Shown here: one piece after another, positions 1-5,434 of the stretch
Layout of the letters: every line of letters begins with the position of its first letter
Numbering within the stretch: position 1 is the stretch's first letter
Origin: Neisseriaceae bacterium
GTDB taxonomy: Bacteria > Pseudomonadota > Gammaproteobacteria > Burkholderiales > UBA11063
Direction: 5' to 3'
Length of the DNA: 6,600 nt
Assembly (NCBI GenBank): GCA_947470205.1
Contig: CANISK010000084.1
Coordinates: forward strand, 1-6,600
Notes under the pieces: model-generated
What the model saw: the letters and a program-made list of their open reading frames with translations, nothing else
Told to the model about the DNA's origin: nothing
Databases searched by the model: none
Program-made: the position numbers and the translations under genes

Positions 1-222
1 AAATAATGTATGTGTATTAATATTACTTTAATTTAAGTATAAACATAGTAACATCTAATTTAAAATTTAAAATATACCCTAAAATGAAAAATATATATTT
101 TATGTGATACTGTTTTATACAAAAATGAATTATTTAGTAGTTTAAATCTAAAAATGCAATTATAGATAAAAAGGTTTAATTTTTATCATGATACCTAAAA
201 AAATATTATAACTCTTGATAAA
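1..222. other. AT-rich noncoding left edge
   Basis: No credible gene is visible. The stretch is low-complexity A/T sequence with short near-repeats of TAATTTAA and a 14-bp palindrome, AAAATATATATTTT, at 88-101. A weak -10-like TATTAT at 204-209 lies just before the first gene and would give only a very short leader. The palindrome may simply reflect base composition. Confidence 0.5.
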
Positions 223-450
223 ATGCAAAATATGAAACTAATTAATTCTGAAAAAGATAGATATTATCAAATTGCAATAATTCAAAATTTGTTTGATGAA
301 TACGAATTAAAAATTACACGTGGCTCAAAAAATAGACGAATATATAAACACGTTTGGTGTAACACTTTGGAGGAAGCAAATATTAAATACAAAAAATTAG
401 TAATGCTCCGTATTAGCCATGGTTATGTTGAATATTGCCCAATTAATTAA
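223..450 (+). CDS. Small WGR-like domain protein (degenerate motif)
   Basis: A 75-residue protein I read as a single divergent WGR-type domain, a small beta-rich fold that binds nucleic acid in PARPs and in many small bacterial proteins. What I see is the order of family landmarks: YYQIAIIQNLF (14-24) like the usual Y-x-L...DLF start, then YELKITRGSKNRR (27-39) where the W-G-R strand would fall, then TLEEANIKYKKL (48-59) and HGYVEY (66-71) like the closing helix and RGY. The defining W-G-R is replaced by R-G-S, so DNA binding through the canonical residues is uncertain. No good ribosome binding site precedes 223 or the alternative ATG at 232. A -10-like TATTAT sits 13 bases upstream, so a nearly leaderless message is possible. 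The next gene starts 16 bases after the stop, which suggests an operon. The assignment rests on pattern memory, not a profile search. Confidence 0.55.
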   Translation: MQNMKLINSEKDRYYQIAIIQNLFDEYELKITRGSKNRRIYKHVWCNTLEEANIKYKKLVMLRISHGYVEYCPIN

Positions 451-466
451 ATTTTTGGAGAAACGT

Positions 467-685
467 ATGACACAAGAAATTATAACAGCATCGGTTGAAA
501 ATCAAGAATCTACAACTATAACTCGAAAAATTGTGTTTGACATGGTTGCATGGAAAGAGCTATTAACAATGGCAACACATGAATATTACGATGCCAGTAA
601 AAAAACCGATGAGATAGCATCAAAAATGTTAAACCGCGTAATTAAAGAATATTTCAAAGATTATTTTGCAAAAATCATTAAATAA
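467..685 (+). CDS. Hypothetical protein, 72 residues
   Basis: I do not recognise a family. I chose the ATG at 467 rather than the upstream in-frame ATG at 419 because TTGGAG at 455-460 is a good Shine-Dalgarno sequence six bases before it, and because 419 would overlap the preceding gene by 32 bases without a ribosome binding site. The first 20 or so residues are polar and rich in T and E. The rest (about 21-72) looks helical and ends in a lysine- and aromatic-rich tail. There is no signal peptide or membrane segment. It lies between the WGR-like gene and the leader/SIR2 pair on the same strand (40-base gap to the leader), so co-transcription is likely. A partner or regulator of the SIR2-like protein is possible but purely positional. 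Confidence 0.6.
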   Translation: MTQEIITASVENQESTTITRKIVFDMVAWKELLTMATHEYYDASKKTDEIASKMLNRVIKEYFKDYFAKIIK

Positions 686-725
686 AGTCTATTATCGAAA
701 TTTTCGGTTTTTTGAGGTGCTAAAT

Positions 726-767
726 ATGCTAAATCAAACATTATTTTTATTGAGAATGCTTGTATGA
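726..767 (+). CDS. 13-codon leader ORF coupled to the SIR2-like gene
   Basis: The ORF encodes MLNQTLFLLRMLV and stops at TGA 765-767, which overlaps the ATG of the SIR2-like gene (764-766) as ATGA. It has the best ribosome binding site in this part of the window: GAGGTG at 714-719, six bases before its ATG. The SIR2-like gene itself has only a weak TGAGAA seven bases before its start. This arrangement fits translational coupling, where ribosomes finish the leader and re-initiate on the effector gene. The peptide is hydrophobic but too short for a confident membrane role. It could be coincidence in AT-rich DNA, but a strong Shine-Dalgarno plus the exact ATGA overlap argue against that. Confidence 0.5.
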   Translation: MLNQTLFLLRMLV

Positions 768-1960
768 AGGCTTTACTATTAGGTGCTGGGGCATCTTATG
801 ATTGCGGATTTCCTCTTGTTACAGAGTTAACTCCACTATTTAAATCAAAAGCTATGAAGCTTTTAGATAAGTACCCACATCATTGTAATAATCAGAAAAT
901 CTGTCTAATAATTCAAAATTTGTTTAATACCAGCATGCATTACGAGGCAATTGTTGGCTATTTGGAAGTATTATTTAATCAAACAACCGATTCATCCTAT
1001 AAAAAAGACTTGTATTATACTATTGGCTTTTTTTATCAAATAATTCACTATACTTTACTAGAAAATTATCAAATTCCTCAGTCCGAATATTGTTTAAAAA
1101 CATTAGAAGCATTTAGAGGAATTAAACATTTACTCTCGGATAATCATCCATTGTGGATATTCTCATTAAATCATGATATAATAGTTGAAATGTTATCTAA
1201 TTTATTAAATATTAATTTAAAATCTGGGTTTTTTGATGCCAAGCCAATCTCATTTAATTCATATCAAAATAAATATACTTTATTATTTGAAGAACTAACA
1301 AGGTGTAACATCAATCATAATCAATTTAATTTTTTTAGACATAATGAATCAGGAATTAATTTATTAAAAATGCATGGATCCTTAGATATTTTTGCATATG
1401 GTGATGACACTAATTATAGAAAAATAAAATTTGAAAAAAATGATCCTGAGTCTGGCACAAAAATATTAAAATTAATTGCTGAAGTAAATTTCGAAATCGT
1501 TAATAAAGATAAAATAAATTGTGTAAATGAGTCTGTATTTTTTGATGAATATGGTGAAATTCAATTTTTAAGGCATAGTATACTGTCTGGTGCCCATAAA
1601 TTTTCACCAAAAATGCAACAAATAGCTCCACCAGAATTCCTAGCACAGTTTAAGTCAAATTTAAATTACATAGATGAATTAGTTTGTATTGGTTATGGAT
1701 TTGGAGATCAACACATTAATGAAATTATTGAAGAATGGTTATCATTCAATGATGATAATAAATTAATAATTGTGAATCCCTATGGAGAAGTACCATCTTT
1801 TTTAATATATTTAATACCCAAAATATCTATAATAAAAAAACGCACAACTGATTATTTTATGAGCATTAGCGAAATGTACGATGATTCATCCATAAAATCA
1901 GTAAGACCTATTATTGATGTTATGAATAAAAGTCGGGATAGTGCCAAGAGATCATATTAA
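764..1960 (+). CDS. SIR2-like NAD-binding protein, candidate defence NADase
   Basis: A 398-residue protein with the motif set of the bacterial SIR2-like (SIR2_2-type) domain. Visible motifs are LLLGAGASYDCGFP (4-17), the Rossmann loop that contacts NAD; SLNHD (134-138), equivalent to the T-x-N-x-D motif with the catalytic-type Asn136 and Asp138; KMHGS (202-206) with the conserved His204; IGYGFGDQHINEII (309-322); and IIVNP (335-339) closing the fold. The helical segment between the first two motifs and the insertion at about 207-280 fit defence-type SIR2 domains better than protein deacetylases, and no zinc-binding Cys pairs are seen. In the family, such domains often cleave NAD+ during abortive infection (Thoeris ThsA, DSR and SIR2 paired with other partners). 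No second effector or sensor domain follows; the last 40 or so residues are polar. The start is coupled to a leader ORF. The small genes upstream may be partners. The fold is confident; the defence role is inferred. Confidence 0.88.
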   Translation: MKALLLGAGASYDCGFPLVTELTPLFKSKAMKLLDKYPHHCNNQKICLIIQNLFNTSMHYEAIVGYLEVLFNQTTDSSYKKDLYYTIGFFYQIIHYTLLENYQIPQSEYCLKTLEAFRGIKHLLSDNHPLWIFSLNHDIIVEMLSNLLNINLKSGFFDAKPISFNSYQNKYTLLFEELTRCNINHNQFNFFRHNESGINLLKMHGSLDIFAYGDDTNYRKIKFEKNDPESGTKILKLIAEVNFEIVNKDKINCVNESVFFDEYGEIQFLRHSILSGAHKFSPKMQQIAPPEFLAQFKSNLNYIDELVCIGYGFGDQHINEIIEEWLSFNDDNKLIIVNPYGEVPSFLIYLIPKISIIKKRTTDYFMSISEMYDDSSIKSVRPIIDVMNKSRDSAKRSY

Positions 1961-2070
1961 GTTGTGGCTTAACTGAATACCATTGTTACGCATGGCACAT
2001 CAACCACCCATTAATATTAATTTACTAATTATGTAAAAATACACTGTTTTAAATCTTTGTAAGTTTGGAT

Positions 2071-2092
2071 TTTACCGCATATCTGGGGTAAA
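2071..2092. repeat. Inverted repeat TTTACC / GGTAAA
   Basis: Six-base perfect arms are separated by 10 bases, in the gene-free region downstream of the SIR2-like gene. The 10-base spacer recurs in the dyads at 2159-2182 and 3153-3180. The function is unknown. Confidence 0.4.
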
Positions 2093-2158
2093 TCGGCAAT
2101 GAGATTTTGATTTTTCCGCTAGAATCATTTGATAATATCAGCTTTTTTGGTAAAATAA

Positions 2159-2184
2159 TTAGTACAAACCTGTTAGTACTAACA
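2159..2184. repeat. Nested dyads around TGTTAGTACTAACA
   Basis: TTAGTAC at 2159-2165 pairs with GTACTAA at 2176-2182 across a 10-base spacer. Overlapping its right arm is a perfect 14-bp palindrome, TGTTAGTACTAACA (2171-2184). It lies about 85 bases beyond the resolvase stop codon. Perfect palindromes of this size suit a dimeric DNA-binding protein such as a regulator or recombinase, but no protein can be assigned. Confidence 0.5.
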
Positions 2185-2206
2185 CTTAATTTTGTGAAAC
2201 ACCCGC

Positions 2207-2244
2207 CACTTAATGCCCAAGCATTTAAAGTGTAGGCTGCTTGG
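2207..2244. repeat. Overlapping hairpins downstream of the resolvase gene
   Basis: Two alternative stems share bases. CCAAGCA (2217-2223) pairs with TGCTTGG (2238-2244). AATGC (2212-2216) pairs with GCATT (2221-2225) around a CCAA loop, and can be extended by CACTT (2207-2211) with AAGTG (2228-2232) across a two-base bulge. On the minus strand these follow the resolvase stop, so they might stabilise or end its message. No T-run follows, so an intrinsic terminator is not supported. Confidence 0.4.
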
Positions 2245-2268
2245 AAGCTTTCAGCTATTTGCTCTATA

Positions 2269-2868
2269 TTATGATGTGTAACCGAGAACTGCAGAAATCT
2301 CTGATTTTTTGTGTTGCCTTAAGTAACGATATAACGTATCACGACTAATTCCAAACTTTTTTGCTATATCAGTTTTTTTATATCTATCTGCAACCAATTG
2401 ACGCATTTCTGCAAATTGCTCATCAGTTAGACATTTACTCCTTCCTAGATATTTACCTTCTTTTTTGGCTATGGCTATGCCTTCTAATTGACGCTCTTTA
2501 ATTAATGAGCGTTCAAATTCAGCAAATGCCCCCATAACTGATAGCATTAACTTGGATAAAGGATTTCTTTCATCCTTAGTGAAGATTAAATTTTCCTTAA
2601 CAAACACAAGCGTAATGTTTTTATTTGTTATTTTATCGACTAACTTACGTAAATCATCTAAATTTCTAGCCAATCTATCCATGGAGTGAACGTACATTAC
2701 ATCTCCATCTCGCATAAATTCAAGCATTAGTGACAATTGTGGACGATTTGTGTCTTTACCTGAGCACTTGTCTATAAATACCTTATCTAATTGTAATCCA
2801 TCTAGCTGACGCACTGTATTTTGTTCCACCGAACTAACGCGAACATATCCAATACGATGCCCTTTCAT
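2269..2868 (-). CDS. Serine site-specific recombinase, resolvase/invertase family
   Basis: A 199-residue protein of the small serine recombinase family, close in size to Tn3/gamma-delta resolvases (about 185). The N-terminal catalytic domain shows GYVRVSS (7-13) with the nucleophile Ser12 and Arg10, SGKDTNRPQL (36-45) with Arg42, and HSMDRLARNLDDL (61-73) with Asp64, Arg65 and Arg68. The long linking helix follows as FAEFERSLIKERQLEGI (115-131). The C-terminal helix-turn-helix is KTDIAKKFGISRDTLYRYL (165-183). All main catalytic residues are present, so it should be active. AAGG at 2877-2880 is eight bases before the ATG, and the gene begins one base after the stop of the truncated ORF6N gene, which implies co-transcription. 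Likely work: resolving plasmid multimers or cointegrates, or inverting a segment. Sequence alone cannot separate these. It is not IS607-type, because the helix-turn-helix is C-terminal and no tnpB is adjacent. Confidence 0.93.
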   Translation of the reverse strand: MKGHRIGYVRVSSVEQNTVRQLDGLQLDKVFIDKCSGKDTNRPQLSLMLEFMRDGDVMYVHSMDRLARNLDDLRKLVDKITNKNITLVFVKENLIFTKDERNPLSKLMLSVMGAFAEFERSLIKERQLEGIAIAKKEGKYLGRSKCLTDEQFAEMRQLVADRYKKTDIAKKFGISRDTLYRYLRQHKKSEISAVLGYTS

Positions 2869-2869
2869 A

Positions 2870-3073
2870 TTAAGAACCTTTTTTATTATTTTTGGGTTTG
2901 CGTGTAACTATGTAACCATCTGGAAATTTATCTATATTTCTTGAAACTGCTTGATTAATAACTCTAGTCTCAACTTCATATAACAACGCAACATCGCTGT
3001 CTAATAACACTTCTTGTTTTCTAATTGTAATGATTTTATTTTCTACCGCTTTATTAATAGTAACTATGTTCAT
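2870..3073 (-). CDS. Truncated ORF6N-domain protein
   Basis: A 67-residue protein whose first 54 or so residues match the start of ORF6N, a domain found in phage antirepressors and plasmid or phage DNA-binding proteins. Landmarks are ITIRKQEVLLDSDVALLYEV (15-34), then ETRVINQAVSRNIDKFPDGY (35-54). A normal ORF6N domain continues into an L-T-x-E-E-type strand and helix. Here it breaks off after KFPDGYI and ends with a basic tail, VTRKPKNNKKGS. The gene therefore looks cut short at its 3' end, probably where the resolvase gene was joined. It keeps a promoter (TGTTATAAT), a weak GGAA ribosome binding site and an intact frame, so it may still be translated and may mainly serve to lead translation into the resolvase. 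Whether the short protein still binds DNA is unknown. Confidence 0.75.
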   Translation of the reverse strand: MNIVTINKAVENKIITIRKQEVLLDSDVALLYEVETRVINQAVSRNIDKFPDGYIVTRKPKNNKKGS

Positions 3074-3106
3074 TTTGCTTTTCCGATATAAATTTATGTA
3101 TTAGCA

Positions 3107-3115
3107 ATTATAACA
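3107..3115 (-). promoter_or_regulatory. Extended -10 promoter for the ORF6N-resolvase operon
   Basis: On the minus strand the sequence reads TG-T-TATAAT, a perfect extended -10 with TATAAT at 3112-3107. Transcription would start near 3100, about 27 bases before the ORF6N ATG. No good -35 is present, as expected for extended -10 promoters. The dyad ACATAT/ATATGT (3113-3130) overlaps its upstream edge and could be an operator. Confidence 0.55.
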
Positions 3116-3130
3116 TATAATACAATATGT
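3113..3130. repeat. Dyad ACATAT-6-ATATGT at the resolvase operon promoter
   Basis: Six-base perfect arms with a six-base spacer abut the TATAAT of the ORF6N-resolvase promoter. A protein bound here would block that promoter. The 6-base spacer and the AACATA-type arm recall dif-like XerC/XerD sites, but the arms do not match that consensus well enough to call one. Confidence 0.4.
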
Positions 3131-3152
3131 AATATAATTTTATAAATAATCC

Positions 3153-3180
3153 TAAAAATACATATTTGATAGTATTTTTA
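3153..3180. repeat. 28-bp dyad upstream of resolvase operon, candidate recombination site
   Basis: TAAAAATAC (3153-3161) and GTATTTTTA (3172-3180) are perfect 9-base inverted arms with a 10-base spacer, 28 bp in total. Tn3/gamma-delta resolvases cross over at a 28-bp site I with inverted half-sites, usually just upstream of the resolvase gene. Together with the dyad at 3113-3130 (centres 45 bp apart) this could form a res-like region. The arms do not show the TGTC-type consensus clearly, so this rests on geometry and position. Confidence 0.4.
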
Positions 3181-3195
3181 TATGTCATATTAGGC

Positions 3196-3201
3196 TATAG
3201 T
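3196..3201 (+). promoter_or_regulatory. Possible -10 box (TATAGT) for the LRR gene
   Basis: TATAGT matches five of six -10 bases and faces the LRR gene, but no convincing -35 lies 16-18 bases upstream. It would give a leader of about 150 bases containing the upstream ORF and two hairpins. It diverges from the resolvase operon promoter. Confidence 0.25.
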
Positions 3202-3250
3202 CTATTGATACATGCGATTGTGATGGTGTGGGTTTGAGGTGGGAATTTTT

Positions 3251-3282
3251 GCACATGAGTGCGGTTGAAGAAATTTTCTTCA
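3251..3282 (+). repeat. Two adjacent hairpins in the LRR gene leader
   Basis: GCAC-ATGA-GTGC (3251-3262) is followed three bases later by a perfect odd palindrome, TGAAGAAA-T-TTTCTTCA (3266-3282). This patch is visibly richer in G than the DNA around it. It lies inside the short upstream ORF, so translation of that ORF would change how the hairpins form. No T-run follows, so it is not a simple terminator. Confidence 0.45.
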
Positions 3283-3341
3283 GAAAAATGAGGACTAATT
3301 CTATACAATTCATATTCATGAGTATTATTAAATTTATATAA
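3255..3341 (+). CDS. 28-codon upstream ORF touching the LRR start (uncertain)
   Basis: The ORF starts MSAVEEIFFRKM, has a hydrophobic, isoleucine-rich second half, and stops at TAA 3339-3341, which shares its last base with an ATG at 3341 (TAATG). GAGGTG at 3236-3241 is a strong Shine-Dalgarno but is 13 bases from this ATG. An in-frame TTG at 3249 would be at a good seven-base distance. Ribosomes ending here could re-initiate at 3341 or slide to the better-spaced ATG at 3359. The layout resembles the leader of the SIR2-like gene, but support is weaker. Confidence 0.3.
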   Translation: MSAVEEIFFRKMRTNSIQFIFMSIIKFI

Positions 3342-3358
3342 TGAAAGGCGTTAAATAT

Positions 3359-4864
3359 ATGATATCTTCATCTTTAAACTTACAAAAATCCAATAATAAC
3401 ACAGGAATACAAAATACAAACACCGCTCTTGAGATGTTTCAAATTAATGATAACAATCCATTGAATAATGAAATAGATAAATGGGTTGCTGAAAATAATA
3501 ACAAAAAAACATATCAAGAAGCCGCCAAAATAATAAAAGATACCATTCAATATAAGGCGTTAGAGATAAACTTAAGTGGATTAAAATTAAAATCACTGCC
3601 AAATCTTAATATATTCCTATTGATGCCACAATTGGAGATTTTAAATTTTTCAAATAATTTATTACAAGATTTTCCAAGCGATATTATCAATTGTTGCAAA
3701 AATTTAAAACATCTCAAGCTGGCAAACAATCAATTAAAGTCGTTACCAACAAATGCAGTATATAACTTAGAGCGATTGACCTCAATAGATGTGTCTAAGA
3801 ATAACATAAACAATATAGCATCAAATGCAATACATAATTTGCCAACACTTGAGGTTCTTGATGTTTCCAATAATAATATACAAACTTTATCAGAAGATGC
3901 ACTGAATAATTTAATAAAAGTATCAAAATTATATTTTTTTGATAATAATAAATTAGAAAATATACCTCAATTTACAAGTATAAACCCTAATTGCGATATA
4001 TACCCTAAAAATCTACCCATAAACAATCAATCTATTACACAGATATTATTACATCAATTGAATGATAAACAAAATGGTCGCATCAATTATGATCAAACTG
4101 AAGCTAAAGAGTTGATTGATAATTTTCTTAAGAGAGCCACAAAGAAAGACATATTTCTTAATGATTACACGGCCAATAATCAAGATGTCATTAATATAGA
4201 GACCCCTCCAAGTGCATTAACTCAACAGTTAAGCACATTTAAAATTACAGATGCAATTTTTTTTACAGATACAAACTTATTGCATTTAAAAGATTTATAT
4301 GCGATCAATCAAGAGTATGCAATATCGCAAAACATTCCTGATGATCTAAAAGAAGAGGTGGAGTTAGCTTTTAATTATGTTGAAAGATCATACCTGGATA
4401 TTCCTAATCCTATTTATAACACATCAATACCAACACAAGAAAACCATAATGAAATTATAAGACTTACAGAATTAATAAACAATAAAATCAGTGAGCTACC
4501 GCTTGTTAATGTTGATATTAATAATAAGCAAGAGAAAATGACTGGAAAGCGTTATGATAATATAAAACGCAGTCTTCATAGTGGTGTAACTTTGACCTTG
4601 GAAGATGGCAGATTGATGGCTCATGATAGATATTATGATAGAGAGCAATTTTTAAAATTGCTTGTATCTATTAAAACTTTTGACGAAGAGTTATTTATAT
4701 CAACAATGTCACTAATAGTGGCTGGGTTGCCAACAAATTTAATGGAACAAAGGAAGGCTTTTTTAGATACATTTGTACATCTATATATTACAGGTAAATT
4801 TCCTTCTGAAGGTTTAAAGTTAGCCTATCATCATTATCTTGGTAGATGTGGGTTTATTTATTAA
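3359..4864 (+). CDS. Leucine-rich-repeat protein, effector-like
   Basis: A 501-residue protein. I prefer the ATG at 3359, because AAGG (3345-3348) lies 10 bases before it; the ATG at 3341 (507 residues) has no ribosome binding site but could be reached by re-initiation. Counting from 3341, residues 1-45 are polar and Asn/Gln-rich with no signal peptide. Residues 46-88 carry a Trp-containing helix, then LEINLSGLKLKSLP, the entry pattern of YopM/IpaH-type LRR effectors. About six 24-residue LRR units fill 72-213, for example LKHLKLANNQLKSLP and LEVLDVSNNNIQTL. Residues 220-507 match no domain I know and are mostly helical and polar. No C-x-D catalytic motif of the NEL ubiquitin ligases is visible; the only late Cys is Cys503 in GRCGFIY. 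The role is probably protein-protein binding, perhaps inside a eukaryotic host, but no secretion signal is evident. Confidence 0.85.
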   Translation: MISSSLNLQKSNNNTGIQNTNTALEMFQINDNNPLNNEIDKWVAENNNKKTYQEAAKIIKDTIQYKALEINLSGLKLKSLPNLNIFLLMPQLEILNFSNNLLQDFPSDIINCCKNLKHLKLANNQLKSLPTNAVYNLERLTSIDVSKNNINNIASNAIHNLPTLEVLDVSNNNIQTLSEDALNNLIKVSKLYFFDNNKLENIPQFTSINPNCDIYPKNLPINNQSITQILLHQLNDKQNGRINYDQTEAKELIDNFLKRATKKDIFLNDYTANNQDVINIETPPSALTQQLSTFKITDAIFFTDTNLLHLKDLYAINQEYAISQNIPDDLKEEVELAFNYVERSYLDIPNPIYNTSIPTQENHNEIIRLTELINNKISELPLVNVDINNKQEKMTGKRYDNIKRSLHSGVTLTLEDGRLMAHDRYYDREQFLKLLVSIKTFDEELFISTMSLIVAGLPTNLMEQRKAFLDTFVHLYITGKFPSEGLKLAYHHYLGRCGFIY

Positions 4865-4948
4865 TAACATTACGCCCATTGCCCAAATTCAAGTGCGAAA
4901 CACACAAGTAATGATATTTATTTGCTTGGTGGGTATTAATTTCTGTTA
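4865..4948. other. Short gap between convergent LRR and SH3-like genes
   Basis: The gap holds the ends of two convergent genes. I see only a weak pairing of CAAG with CTTG about 30 bases apart, and no clear terminator for either strand. Confidence 0.35.
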
Positions 4949-5428
4949 CTACTCACCAACCCCTATATCAATAACATCTATATGGGGAGGATTAACAGCA
5001 TCTGTGATGTGATATAAATGCCCATAATACACATTCCATGTGTGCTTTTCGTTGGTTATGAATTTCACAGTCTTGGGATTAATTATAACCACATGACCAA
5101 CAATCTGCTTATCATGATGCTTAAATCCCAATAAGTCACCAATAGCTACATTGCCTTTGTTTAATTTGTCATGATTACTGCGTTCACAATGCAATAAGTT
5201 ATTATCATTGATATTGATGGCATAGTATCTAATTTCCCATCTACCATTATGATCTACATGCTCCACTAGAAGAGTGTCTTTGTATTTCTCAATTACAACC
5301 GCAGATATTACATTATTGAATTTAGAGTTGAAGTATTGAATAGTCTGCCCAATGGATATTGAGTGTTTGATTTTATCCAAACGTTTTTGATGCACCAACT
5401 TGTTAACATTTTTTTGTGCATAAAACAA
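4949..5428 (-). CDS. Protein with two tandem SH3-like barrel repeats
   Basis: About 159 residues. Two copies of the same unit are visible: residues 24-72 (SIGQTIQYF ... SAVVIEKYKDTLLVEH ... GRWEIRYYAI) and 95-142 (AIGDLLGFK ... GHVVIINPKTVKFITN ... HTWNVYYGHLYHI). The shared pattern is I-G-D/Q, an aromatic, a turn, V-V-I-x-x-x-K-T/D, then W-x-V/I-x-Y. This looks like a small SH3- or KOW-like beta barrel often found in bacterial nucleic-acid or protein binding modules. No catalytic residues are seen and the target is unknown. The start is uncertain: the frame opens with TTG at 5428 after an in-frame stop at 5444-5446, there is no ribosome binding site, and no in-frame ATG exists near the beginning. 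Either the TTG is used, perhaps on a leaderless message, or the 5' end was lost when the element at 5466-5593 arrived. Confidence 0.7.
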   Translation of the reverse strand: MFYAQKNVNKLVHQKRLDKIKHSISIGQTIQYFNSKFNNVISAVVIEKYKDTLLVEHVDHNGRWEIRYYAININDNNLLHCERSNHDKLNKGNVAIGDLLGFKHHDKQIVGHVVIINPKTVKFITNEKHTWNVYYGHLYHITDAVNPPHIDVIDIGVGE

Positions 5429-5434
5429 AACATA

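Larger units (their letters stand above)
1961..2268. other. Gene-free stretch between convergent SIR2 and resolvase genes
   Basis: No ORF with a ribosome binding site was found. The stretch separates two convergent genes and is richer in dyads than the surrounding DNA: TTAAG/CTTAA around the SIR2 stop, TTTACC/GGTAAA at 2071-2092 with a 10-base spacer, a palindrome block at 2159-2184, and overlapping hairpins at 2207-2244. None is followed by a convincing T-run on either strand, so I cannot name an intrinsic terminator. A T-run at 2143-2148 follows only the short dyad TGATA-A-TATCA (2130-2140). Confidence 0.5.

Noticed and set aside
419..466. Longer start for the 72-residue gene
   Set aside because: It would overlap the WGR-like gene by 32 bases with no Shine-Dalgarno, whereas the ATG at 467 has TTGGAG six bases before it.
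691..713. Terminator between the 72-residue gene and the leader
   Set aside because: CGAA-ATT-TTCG followed by GGTTTTTT is only a four-base stem, too weak to call.
2130..2148. Intrinsic terminator for the SIR2-like gene
   Set aside because: The dyad before the T-run is only five A/T-rich base pairs with a one-base centre and lies about 170 bases past the stop codon.
2269..2868. IS607-type transposase
   Set aside because: IS607 recombinases carry the DNA-binding domain at the N-terminus and are followed by tnpB. This protein has a C-terminal helix-turn-helix like a resolvase and no tnpB neighbour.
3107..3135. dif/pdif XerC-XerD site
   Set aside because: The 6-base spacer and an AACATA-like arm are suggestive, but the arms do not match the TTATGTTAAAT-type consensus closely enough. 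The overlap with a promoter explains the dyad equally well.
3258..3268. Haemophilus-type DNA uptake sequence (AGTGCGGT)
   Set aside because: It is a single imperfect occurrence in a genome with no other sign of Pasteurellaceae.
3547..3729. Minus-strand ORF of 60 codons inside the LRR gene
   Set aside because: It is antisense to the LRR repeats, has no ribosome binding site, and is explained by the periodic coding sequence on the other strand.
3359..4864. NEL-type E3 ubiquitin ligase (IpaH family)
   Set aside because: The N-terminus and LRRs look similar, but no C-x-D active-site motif is present in the C-terminal half and the only late Cys is near the end.
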